NCBI GenBank assembly: GCA_015680685.1
Contig: MNCI01033650.1
Span: 481,305 to 545,304, forward strand
Source: Gnetum montanum
Taxonomy: Eukaryota > Streptophyta > Gnetopsida > Gnetales > Gnetaceae
Length of the DNA: 64,000 bases
Direction: 5' to 3'
The position numbers were made by a program, and so were the translations under genes. Positions within the stretch are counted from its first letter, which is position 1. The number at the start of each line of letters is the position of its first letter. Shown piece by piece: positions 11,630-22,662 of the stretch. The notes under the pieces were generated by a model. It had not been told where the DNA came from and searched no databases. It saw only the letters and a list, made by a program, of their open reading frames with translations.

Positions 11630-13974
11630 GTAATAATGTTTTAGATAGAAATAGTTAATTGGATCAATTAATTCATTCCTATCCATGTCTTTTAGTCTAA
11701 ATGCTCCATTGCCATAAGCATTAGTAACCAAGAAAGGTCTTTTCCAATTAGCTAAGAATTTGTCCACATGTTCACGAATGGCTTTAAGAATAAGGTCTCC
11801 TTCCTTGACTTTCCACCTATTTAGACCATGATGATGCTATTTTTTTTTGCTTTTCTTGGTATCATTCAATGTTGGCATGCATTTGTATTTACCATTCCTC
11901 CACCAAGTCAAGGTCCATGGTATGAAACTCCTTATTTTGGTCAGCATTGATTAAGTTAAATAGAGCTACTCTTAAGGTTGAAACCTGTAATTCAAGAGGC
12001 ATAATAACTTTAGATCCATAAACCATGCTATATAGGATGCCACTAGTTGTAGTTCTAAAGGTTGTCCTATAGGTCCATAGTGCATATAAGAGTTGTTCAT
12101 GCCACTTACATTTGCCATGGCTTAGCATTTTCTTAAGGAGGTTTATGATGACCTTGATACTCTCTTCAACATGGTCATTGGCTTACAAATAGTAGGGAAA
12201 TGAAAAGGAATGTTTAATGTTTAATTATTGACAAAAGGTTTGCATCTCTTGGCTACTAGATTATGGTCCATTTTTTGTGATGATTATTAAGGGTAAGCCA
12301 AAATAAGATACGATGTTATCTAATACGAATTTATAGACTTGTTATGTCATTGTTTTCCTTAGAGCAATAGCTTCAACTTACTTTGTAAAATACTTGGTTC
12401 TAGTGATGATGAAGTTATTCCCTATAGATAACTTAGGAGTTATAGGTTCAATTATATCAAGTTCCCATCATTGGAATAACCATGTGATTTGAGTGGTGTG
12501 TAACTCAATTGATGGCATGTATATTAGGTTATTGTACCATTGACAAATGTCATAAGTTTTAACCTTCTGCAAGAAGTCGCTTTCCATATAGGACTAATAG
12601 TTCCTAAGTGTCTAATCTTGGCTTCCATGGCTCTAGGTCCTATATGTTCCCCACATATACCATCATGTGCCTAGTCAAGGACCATATGAACTTTTTCCTT
12701 ACTCACGTATACTAACAATACATCATTGTAGAAATTTCAACATAATCTATTATCAGCTACAATGATGTATTATTTTCATCTTTTACGTATAGCTTTCTTT
12801 TGAAGGGTAGTTAAGTTTTCTGGAGGTTCACCATGCATTAAACCTTAATATTTCGCTACGTTGTTAGTACATGGAGATTGGAAATGATAAGCGAAAGGTT
12901 AGATCTCACTAGAGGATAATGTTATGATGATAGCAACACTAGCTCCATGTATAGTTGAAGCTCCATCAAAGTGCATAATGGCCTCATAACTTTGAAAATG
13001 TTAGCATGCTCATCAGGGAATTCAAGATCCATGGCTACATTATCCTCAACCAAGGAAGTGGTGAGTTGTGCAAATATAGCTTGTTCCGTCATTAAGGCTT
13101 GGAAGATGTAATGTAGCTTAAATTCAATTATTATGGTCTTTCATTGGGCTATTCGACTATTCTCTTAAATGTTGGTTGTAATGTCTCTTAGTACATTATC
13201 CTTACATATAACATTAACTGGACTCCTAAAGAGGTAGTGTCTCCATTTCTTCAAAGACAAGACCAAGGCTAGATAGTGCTTCTTAACCTCAGTGTATCAG
13301 GTCTCATAAGCTGCCAATGTGTGGCTCAACTAGTAGATAGGTAACTCTACTCCATAATCTTGCTTTTGAAAAAGCAAAGAGCCTATGGAGGTTTCAAAGA
13401 TTGCAAGGTAGATGTAGACTCATTATCTTTCTAAGGGAGATACACGATAGGAAATTGGATCAACTCTTGCTTCTTACTATCAAAGGCTTCTTAGCATTGG
13501 TTAGTCAACTCATAGTAAACTTCCTTCCTAAGCAAGTGTTACATGAGTTGTAGCTTGTCCATGAGCCTTAAGATGAACCTACAAATAAATTGTAATCTAC
13601 TTTGTAAGCCTTGTAGTTCCTTAAGGTTGCTAGGCGCTAATAGATTAGTTATGGCCTTGACCTTGTTGAGATCAACTCGTATCCCTACCTTAGATACTAT
13701 GAAATCAAGCATTTTATTGGTTTTGATGCCAAAGATACACTTCTTAGGATTAAGTCTAAGCTTGTATTTGAGGCAACATTGGAATACTAAGTTTAGGTCC
13801 CATGCATGATCATTGGCTATTTCGGACTTGACGATGATATTTGTCAACATAATCATTAAGTAACCCTAGCATATAGTTGCTAAAGATGTAAGTCATGGCT
13901 CATTGATAGGTCACACCTGCATTCTTTAAACTAAATGAAATCATAGTATTATAAAATATTCCCTAATGGATCAT
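11630..13974 (-). pseudogene. Tat-like Ty3/gypsy pol fragment (RT, RNase H, integrase)
   Basis: Reading right to left: RT motifs (a FSLKNAGVTYQ stretch near 13920, then LRLNPKKCIFG and LKELQGLQSRLQFICRFI in 13539-13856), the RNase H CTNNVA motif near 12860, and an integrase zinc-finger region with AHDGICGEHIG near 12640-12680. The integrase core follows (TKYFTK-VEAIAL near 12380), then ALWTYRTTFRTTTSG and YGSKVIMPLE at 11889-12128. The ALW-YRTT-RT--G wording is typical of the Tat/Retand side of the non-chromodomain gypsy elements and differs from the Athila-like copies here. Many stops and shifts. RT is cut off at 13974 by the insertion of the 13975 element. Confidence 0.82.
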
Positions 13975-14842
13975 TGATGAATCATGGTTTGCCAAGCCCC
14001 GATATCGAGTCCTCGATATTAGGTACATGATATCGTTGCCTGGATAATGATATCGAATACATGATATTATGATTCTTGTGTAGGCCTATAAATATAGCAT
14101 TTAGGAGCATAAGAAGAGGAGGTCTTTGGTAAGTCTTAGAAGTAGAGTCGGTTTATCAGTTTTTAGTTAGCTGTCAATTCCTTTCCAAGTGCATGCCCAC
14201 AGTGTGATGATTGTAATTGTACGGAACCTTTGTTCAAGAATGACGTACTTGGACACGCACAAGATCAGCAATAAAGATCAAGATTACTCCATCATTGCAA
14301 CATTCACTTAGATTTTAATTACTTTAATTGTTGATTATTTATTGTTGTGTTTTTAGTTAATATTTCCTTTATTTTCCTTTACACTTCCTGTCGATTAACG
14401 TAGAATGACTATGACTTAATCACAAACATTTAAGTGTAACTACTTGGTAACCTAGTAGTGTATCTAGTAGTGCTCAAGTAATGTGCACTTGGTGATCCCA
14501 AAAGTAGTACACAAGGTCCAAGTTGCATACAGATGATTAAGGATGGATGCATATCGCAGTTAGGCTAGTTTAGATTTTGCTTCTTATTGCCTATTAGCTT
14601 AATCAAGATTATTTTCCATTGTCTCTAGGAGTAGCATAGTGTTAGAAACTGCATCATATACCTCACTCTAGACTAAACCATACGTGATAAAGCAAATACT
14701 AGTCCAGGTGGGAAGACAGAGAACTGTGATCAACGTGTAACTATCTAGGTGCCCCAACTAGTCCACTTGCGGAGTTTGACTAGATCATTTGTACACACTT
14801 GTATTCATATGGTTGAGCTTAGGGGTACCTTGTCACTCATCA
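13975..14842 (+). repeat. 5' LTR of the pol-less element
   Basis: It begins TGATGAATCATGG and ends CTCATCA. U3 carries ATGATATC and CGATATCG-type motifs (about 14001-14070), then a CCTATAAATATAG TATA box at about 14085. The first 480 bp match 22164-22662 closely. Length 868 bp. Confidence 0.9.
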
Positions 14843-14861
14843 TTGGCATCGTTGCCAAGGA
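14843..14861 (+). other. Primer binding site
   Basis: One base after the LTR comes TGGCATCGTTGCCAAGGA, a variant of the TGGCGCCGTTGCC-type site found in Athila-like elements and usually assigned to tRNA-Asp. Related sites follow the LTRs that end at 53915 and 54803. Confidence 0.75.
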
Positions 14862-14973
14862 TGGTGCTAGTTATTTAGAATAGTTACATCATCCAAGATT
14901 ACTATAATGAAGCCTTGACAATATATCTTTTAGAAAGAAAGTAATCACAAATAAGTCACACACAATTCATAAT

Positions 14974-17239
14974 AATGTCTCTCTTACAAGACTATGATAA
15001 TGCAATAACTAGTGAGGCAATTCATTGGAGAACCAATGAAATTTATGATGAAGATGAAGTTTAGAGTACTCAATCTTATTCAGGACTTTCATATGTTCAT
15101 AGATACCCTAACGATATTCAAGGACTCTTGTCATCTAACCTTGACGCACCTAGTAAGGATGGAGGGACTATAAGGCCTAGGACCTTCTCAATGATTAATA
15201 AGAGTTTATCTGGGGATGATTGGAAGAATTACAAATGTTATGACAAGTCTTCATGTTCTTTCTCTTCCTCTATACCTTCAACATCAAGGTAGAATAGGGA
15301 TGACCATTTCTCAAGGGGTCGATGTAGAAATAGAAATCAAACCCATGGGCAAAGCCAAGAATGCCAACATGAATGAAGACAACATCGTCCCAACTCACCA
15401 ATTCATAACCTATCTAGTGATGATGATTCTCTGCTGGCCACTAAGAGTCTAATGTATATACAAGAGGTTGTTTGAATACCCTGCAAGCATTGCAAGGAAA
15501 GTCATCTACCCAAGCTTGATGTAAATAAATTTTTCAAGTTTTTAGGAGGCTATGATTTAGATCCTCAACATCATTTACAAGCCTTCTATGATGCCTATGC
15601 ATGAAACAATATTGATAATGGGTGAAAAAATCTTAAGCTCTTTCCTATGATACTCATTGGCCAAGAAAAAGTATGGTACAGGGCTTTAAAGCCAAAATCA
15701 ATTTATTGTTGGTCGACAATGGTAGAACTCTTCACTGAAAGATATCAAACCTATGCAAAAGTGTCAACCTTGAGGAGACAAATCCAAGAGTGGAAACAAG
15801 GGAAACATGAACCCTTGGACATGGCCTTAGAAAAATATTATTCATTTTTAAAAAATTTCCTAAGCCATGGGTTCTCAGAGGAAAGGTTAATGTATCACAT
15901 CATGGATGGGCTTCGTAATGAAATAAGGGAGACCCTAGGGATGTATGCCCCAGGTCAACTATATGAGCTACGAACCCACCAATTCCAAGAGCTTATTAAG
16001 TGGGTAGCAAAGGAAGAAGGAGAAATAGCTAAATGGGAGAATGTTGAAAGTTCTCAATAGGACCAAAATCTCAAAATAGCAAAGGTCCATGATCATGAAA
16101 ATGAGAAATCAACTCACCTCAAGGAGGTAGAATCTCCATCTTTGCCAATACTACAATCACTAGATGGAATTGAGGCAAAGATCAATAAGATAAAGGAATG
16201 GGCACATGAGAAATGTGGAGAATATGCAAACATTATTAGAGGTGGAACCATGCATAACCACTCTGACAAACAGGACAAACAGAGAATGCCAAACCAAGAA
16301 ACAGGATAGAACACCATTCGACAATCGGAAAGAAGGGTTGAAGAAAATAACGATAGGAGCTCAACTGCAAATCATACGTATCAATGTGACATTTTCCTAT
16401 ATGATCACCCCAAAGGCTAATGCCCAATGTTAAATTTACATGAGCATTGGGGAGGAATGCTACATTTAAATTTCATACAAAAATACCGTGTTCAACCACA
16501 GTGGAAAAATCCTCAATCGTGGGGGAGGTCACCGCCAAACAAACCAAACCCTTGGTATACCCCAACACCAAATGTTTATTATGTTCAACACCTTGTTTCT
16601 TTGATTGAATCAACATCCTCTACTTCACCTCATTGCTATCATTCTCCTAAGTACTGTCAACCCATGTCCCCTTCCACAATATCACCACCTCATGTTTCTT
16701 ACACTTCTCCTTGTCCTCAATATTCTCATCCTTCACCTCCTTCTACATCGCCACCAGTAGCACCAAACGGTTTTGCACCACAACACCAACCCATGAACGT
16801 TACTTGTGCTACTACTGTCAATAGTAGTGGAGGTCCTCCACAACGTAGAAAGCATCCTTTCTTTAAGCATGGTCATAGAAAAAGACAACATGGTTTTGAA
16901 ACCACTGCATCCACTAATTTAGCACAAGTTCAACATTGTGAGGCATCTACCCCCTCGAACTTCACACCTCCTATTACCTTATTCGGGCTATCAATTAATG
17001 TTCTAACAAGCATGCAACCCAATGAATATAACCATGTGGGAAGACATATCAATCCTTGCATACCATCTTATAGTCACAGGTGCCATAGTGGGTCAACTCC
17101 TTATCAGACGACACATTTTATAACTTGCCCCACTATGCCTACTTTAATCAAGTGTGTAAACCCCAATTTGGGTACATTCCAGCCACCACGTCAAAAGACA
17201 CCTAGTGGTTTGGATATGACCAAACTCCAACGTTTCTAA
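14974..17239 (+). pseudogene. gag of the pol-less element (broken)
   Basis: Gag forms the virus-like particle that packages the element RNA. The likely start is the ATG at 14974. The plant retrotransposon gag domain is at 15647-16060, with W-TMVELFTERY, LRRQIQEWKQGKHEPLD and HIMDGLRNEIRETLG. The tail at 16427-17239 is Pro/Ser/His-rich and basic (RRKHPFFKHGHRKRQH). 15647-16060 and 16427-17239 share a frame; at least one shift lies between 14974 and 15647. No protease DSG motif or RT follows. I do not see the zinc-knuckle-like cluster of the other copies. Confidence 0.75.
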
Positions 17240-19222
17240 CATGCCTAGATCTAGATTTTCCATTTATTAATTCTACCCATACTCAAGGGTTTAGTCATGG
17301 GGGATATCCTTCATTCTAATAAGCAGAATTAGTAAATGTTTTTCTTTTTCTTTGATTTTATAATTTTTTGTTTTCTAGTTTTTCATTTTTAATTTGTTGT
17401 TCTATCTTTTCAAGGGTAATCTCATTGATGAATAAAGTACTCATGTGACTTGTCGGTTGAGGTGTTGTTCTATGCTATCAAGTCTCAGGTCACTAATTCT
17501 TTGAACAGTGAGCTCACAGCATCCACCCACCATTTCTATTAATAAGAGGTTCTACTCTGGGTACGATGATATTCTTGTCATCATGAAAACTTAAAGTAAT
17601 TTTGTACTCATTATGCCTAGAGTGAAGAATAATGGACTAAGAAGGAATGGCTAGGATGTGACGTCAAGGGAATTTGTGGTTTCTCTTTGGTGACATCTAT
17701 AGGTGCTATCATGCAGCCTGGATTATACTAAGATCCTTGTAGATCTAATAAAAAATGGGAGTAAGAATAATAAAGACACTCAATAAAGAACCCCAATGCT
17801 ATTCTAAGGGTCCCACTAGAAAACAAGCACCCATGCCTAAAGGTTGGTGCCTTCTCCGATTCACTGTTGGAAAGGGCAAAGTGCCAAAGTAGCTAAAAAA
17901 AGAAAAGAAAAGAAAAGAAAATCAACAAAGAAAAGATCAAAGAAAAAAATGTCACGGAAAAACTTAAAACACTGCTCCCTCATGCAAAACAACAAGTGAT
18001 TGTACACCTTGCCATCATGGTGCTCTTATGATTGTCCATCATTGGATGAACAATGCGATGTCACTGGTTGGAGGAATAGACTTGGTCTTGATTTTGCAGT
18101 AATGGGCTAATGATACATTAATCATGCCCCACACTCAGGTATTCATTGTGCCCAAGGTTAGTTACCTCATGTCTCAATCTCTGCAACCCCTTCGACGATT
18201 CATCTCATCTTATTGTTCATGTATTTTTGACTTGTGTCTTGTGCAGCATAGAATTCATACCTCATCACGGTGGTATCTACATGTGTGTGTTTTCTTACAC
18301 ATGCGGATTGCATTTAACCCTTTTCATGCCTATGGACATTTTAAGGTGTGGTTATGTAAGAGCATGATAGGTAGGAACCTACTTTGGGGAGGATCCACTT
18401 GCATAACTTTTGTAATTTGCACTTATTACACATCACCACATCATCTTATACCCTCCAAGTATTACATTGCTATAATTATCCTTCCCTTTATCATCATTTT
18501 AATCCAAACTTTCCTTGTGTACTACTCCATTCACGAACTTTATTGTAAAATTCCACTTCATTACAATTTTTGTGCCTTTAGGTCTCTTCGATGTTACCCT
18601 AGATCTTTCAAATTAGCCTTAAATCCTTCATTTTTGGCCTTGGAAATTCAAAAATTTATCAATTTTTCCAAGTACCCTATTTTAGAAGGGACGTGATATT
18701 GGGTACTTGGTATCGGGTCCACGCTAGCGGGTATGCGATATCGCGTCTACAAAAACTATATTTATGGACACCCCCCCTCCCCCTGGCACACATCAACGTC
18801 ATTTTTCACTATTGATGTGAGGGGAGTTGTTGCAATTTTCTTCCATGAATTTTCAAGCGTGTGCACCTACCAGTCAAACATCAATATCTTGCTCATTAAT
18901 GCTTCGATTCTCATTCTGATCGAACCTGCTTAAACCTGGAGTGTTTAACTTAGTTGTGGGGGAAGGGTACACTCCAAGTTGCATGTATTTTTCTTGAAAT
19001 TTTTCATTGCCCAAATGATATCATAAAGGGTAAGTGACCTTAAAATGCTAAAAATGTTTGCCAAATTAATTTTATTTCTTCACCCAGACCATGAAAATTA
19101 CTTTTTGGAGTCACCTAATCAAATTAAGCCCAATATTAAAACTTTTAGGGGAATTTTTGTGAAAATTTCTAACTCTGAATCACACTAGGCAACAAATGAA
19201 TCTATTAATGGCAAGGAGTAAG
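17240..19222 (+). other. 3' region of the pol-less element
   Basis: It begins with TCATGGGGGA at 17295, the motif that follows integrase in the other copies, and contains matches to the element A 3' region (GTGACGTCAAGGGAA near 17657; CTACTTTGGGGAGGATCCACTTG near 18380). A simple AAAAG repeat is at about 17900. Around 18690-18760 lies a U3-like patch (GATATTGGGTA, ATGCGATATCGCG, then an AT-rich TATA-like stretch) that does not continue as an LTR. GTTGTGGGGGAAGGG at 18953 is a further purine-rich block. Confidence 0.55.
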
Positions 19223-19279
19223 GTATAAATCAAAATTTTGTAAATAGCCTTACTAATAGTCAGTCCCGTGTGATTGGAG
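19223..19279 (+). promoter_or_regulatory. Predicted 57-nt intron directly upstream of ORF X
   Basis: The donor TAAG/GTATAAAT has GT at 19223, TACTAAT at 19251-19257 is close to the strongest branch-site consensus, and the acceptor GATTGGAG/ATG ends at 19279, 23 nt after the branch adenine. The ATG of ORF X is the next base. Four other elements have equivalent signals. Alternatively only the acceptor is used, joined to a donor near the 5' leader. No transcript evidence. Confidence 0.45.
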
Positions 19280-22003
19280 ATGGCCCCTAAACGAGGACAA
19301 CAAGGATGACATTCTCAAGATGCATCCAAATGGCCAAGGAGAGGTAGAGGCTAAGTGCCTCCTAAAAAACATGCAAAGCAGGAGGCACAATTATTTAGCA
19401 TTCATCAAGAACCTCCTGTTACCACACAATCAAGGCATTCTAAAGGTGGAGATGGCAAGGCACCTGAACAAAGGCAACATCTCACGTTGTCTTCAGAATG
19501 TGTTTAGGCAATTCGTGAAAGGTCCACATTAGCAACTATGATTGTGGAACTTAATTTTGGACCTTTTACTGAATTTGCCCCTGAGTCTGTCAGAGATCAA
19601 CTTAAAGCATCTCCATTATGGCCTATTCTCTCATAGAGTAGTGATTGGTACCTGGGGGAGACATACCAATTTTGGCACAACAAGGAAGAAGGCACCACCA
19701 CTGATATTGGTGGGATTTCTGTTGATTTCTCTACCAAAGCCATTTTGGAAGTTTTAAACCTTTCAAACATAGGGCCCAAGGTTACTCACCTATCCACTAG
19801 CTCTAAGTTGGATGTGCGTAAGATATGGTTAAAAAGGATGTACAACAAGGAGGATAAAACATATGAAGAGCTCACACTTGAAGAGAGGATATACTTTAAA
19901 ATTGGCACATATCACATTTTCCCAACAAAATGACTGAATAGGATTTTCACCTATGCAACTAGAGGAAGTTTCATTTTGATGGGCAAGGTTGATGCCAACC
20001 TACCTCATTTATATCTCACAGAAATTTTAAGGCGATTTGAAGAATGTAAGATAAGGAAGCTTGCATTGCCTTTTCCCTGCCTAATTAGGAAGTTGTGCTG
20101 ACGTGCTGGAATTTTGGGGTACACCAATGACATCCCCAAAAGGGCTCAAAATGCTTCATTCATCGAATTATTGAAGCCACCAGCACCAAAGAAAGATGCT
20201 GGTGAGACATTAGAGCTTGAGTAAGAATAGACGGTGGGGTCCAGTGCACCTCAAACTGCAAGGCCTAGCCAACTTCTAGACACAAGGCCCAGTCAACAAC
20301 AGGAAGTGAGGCCTAGCACGTAACCCACAAGATAGTAAGACCAACCACCATTGCTTCCATAGGACTATCAACTGTCGATGAGCTATCTTAGGGCCATCGC
20401 TAAATTAGTCAGGGTCATTGATAATGTTGTATAGTCCACAGTGTCAATTGATTGCACATGGGGTGAGGTGTCTATTCAAATAGGAGAAGGGAAGCCACAT
20501 TGATCACAATAGATCTCTGGAAACACTACATATTTTCAAGTGCAAATAGAAACTAGTGAAGGCACCACAGTCATGCTCATGTAGCACCAGGATGTAGTGG
20601 GAGCAACAGAAGTGGTCACAAACCACATCAAAGAATTATTTAATGTCCCTATTGTGCCACTGGTGAATTTTATAGGAGCACACGATGCCCAAGCTCTGAC
20701 TGGTCCCTCAATGACTCCTGTAGATCATGAGAATGTTTTGGATTGGTTGCTACAGATAGGACAACTGATGATGTCCTTTTTTAACATCCCTCAAGATATC
20801 ACAACAACATAGTCAGACCTCATCTCTACCAAAGGAAAACTAGTCATGGTAGAGGTCAGGGCAAAACATGCAGAGGAGGAGTTGAAATGACTCTAAAAAA
20901 AGTTTGTCACCCTACAAGCTACACAGCAGGATCCATCCCAATTCATCCCTACAGACCAGTTAGAATCCTTTCAGATAGAGTAGCTGACTAAATTACTAAA
21001 GGAGAATAAAAGAGTGGTGAAGAAAAAAGAGAAGCCTGATTGGGATGCTTCCAAAGCATGAGCTCAAATATATGCACATGCCAAAGCACTCAAGGCCTTA
21101 TAAGAAGAAAATAAACACCTCACCACTAAGAATCTCCAGTTGACAAGAGTAGAAAGATAGAAGAATGTTCTCGAGAAAAATTTTCAACAATTGCGAGAAT
21201 AATTAATAAGGGTCAACCAAGATATGAATTGCTTAGCTAAAGAAAATAGAACCCTCTCAATGGATGAGGTACACGCGATCCGTCAGAAGATGGTGATTGA
21301 AATAAGTGAGTGGCAGAATGAGTCCAAGCAACATGAGAAGCTCAAGGAGCATTTGAGAGATTATGTGGGGATGTACAAGTAGGTAATTGAGAAAGAAATC
21401 CATATGGTCAAAGCCCATATTAACACTCTTAATGTGCAGAACATTGATTGGCGGGCCATATTAGATACTTATGCCTTCGCCCACCAAGCAGAACTGAAAA
21501 GTCGAGACCTATAGATACAAGATCTCATAGAGTACATGGAGTTGGCAGACCTGCAATATGCCAACTTAGCCATGTTGACAGCAGGACACCCGAGAAGCAA
21601 GTAGCAGCCACCTACTCCAAATATGAAATAGAATTTGTTGAACACAAGAAGACATTACAAATATTAGAGGTAGTAAATTCTAAATTAAGCTCACGGTCTA
21701 CCAAGAATGCAAGGATAAAGCTAGAGCCTATGAAGAGAAATGACGATTGTTTGCAGCTTGATATGTTAAGGCCAATCAGATGTTCCTGCAACTGCCATGC
21801 TCATGGGAGGTGTCGACTCCATCAAATATTGGAACATCAGCATGGACGGCACATGACCCCTGAACCAAAGAGGAAAAACTTCAGGCGCTCATTCAGAGAC
21901 ATCCATTTCCAAAGCCTAAAGCAAAAGATAAGAAGAAGAGACCCATGGAGGAGCCACCACCACCAGGAACCACATGAGTTCCAACAAATTTTGTCTTTTG
22001 TAA
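19280..22003 (+). pseudogene. ORF X: accessory protein with plant-transposon-like domain and coiled coil (nonsense-ridden)
   Basis: From the ATG at 19280 one frame runs to about 21590 with roughly 26 in-frame stops and no visible frameshift; beyond that the frame changes before a possible end near 22003. The N-terminal 40 codons are basic. Residues about 90-310 resemble the 'putative plant transposon protein' domain: a GGISVDFSTKAILEVLNL stretch, then FILMGKVDANLPHLYLTEIL and LALPFPCLIRKLC. A Pro/Gln-rich linker follows, then a long Lys/Glu/Gln-rich helical part (about codons 530-770) that looks coiled-coil. I see no signal peptide or membrane segment, so an envelope role is not supported. 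It sits between the 3' region and the PPT, where Athila carries env-like genes. Function unknown. Confidence 0.55.
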
Positions 22004-22163
22004 TTCTATGTATATGTCCCAATTTTTTTTTCTTCAATCCCACACTATGACATGAGTAATTCCTAGTTAGTCAATAATCCCATACCTATCCAATATGTAA
22101 TCAATTGAACTCATTCTCATTTTATTTGACTCAAGGATGAGTTGTTATTTAGTCATGGGGATA

Positions 22164-22662
22164 TGATGAATTGGTTTTCCAAGCCTCGATATCGAATCCT
22201 TGATATCGGGTACGTGATATCATAGCCCGGATAATGATATCAAATACATGATATCATGATTCCTGTGTAGGCCTATAAATATAGCATTCGGGTGCACGAG
22301 AAGAGGAGGTCTTTGGTAAGTCTTAGAAGTAGAGTCGTTTTGTCAGTTTTAATTAGCTTTCAGTTCCTTTCCAACTGCATGCCCGCAGTGTGATGATTGT
22401 AATTGTATGGAACCTTTGTTCGAGTGTGACATACTTGGACATGCACACGATTGGCAATAAAGATCGAGATTACTCCATCATTGCAGCATTCACGTAGCTT
22501 TTAATTACTTTAATTGTTGATTATTTATTGTTTTTTTTAGTTAATATTTCCTTTATTGTCCTTTACACTTCTTGTTGATTAACATGGAATTAGTATGACT
22601 TAATCACAAACATTTAAGTGTAACTACTTGGTAACCTAGTAGTGTATCTAGTAGTGCACTTG
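22164..22662 (+). repeat. 3' LTR of the pol-less element, truncated
   Basis: It starts TGATGAATTGG directly after AGTCATGGGGATA and follows the 5' LTR through the GATATC array, the TATAAATA box (about 22272) and the GTAACTACTTGGTAACC block. It breaks off near 22662, where unrelated AT-rich sequence begins; about 370 bp of the 3' end are lost. Confidence 0.85.

Larger units (their letters stand above)
13975..22662 (+). mobile_element. Pol-less Athila-related element with gag and ORF X
   Basis: Two closely similar LTRs in the same orientation (13975-14842 and 22164-22662, the second truncated) bound a region with PBS, gag, a 3' region with the TCATGGGGGA motif, ORF X, and a final TCATGGGGATA tract. 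Gag ends at 17239 and the post-integrase motif follows at 17295, so protease, RT, RNase H and integrase are missing. It interrupts the Tat-like RT; the left flank is ATCAT. The right end was lost, so the target duplication cannot be checked. It would depend on proteins made elsewhere. Confidence 0.8.

Noticed and set aside
19280-21590. Stop-codon reassignment or programmed readthrough to explain the many stops in ORF X
   Set aside because: All three stop codons occur, stops are equally frequent in clearly dead gag and pol frames here, and plant nuclear genomes use the standard code; mutational decay is simpler.
19280-22003. Naming ORF X an envelope protein
   Set aside because: Its position resembles Athila env-like genes, but I see no signal peptide, membrane segment or fusion-type motif.
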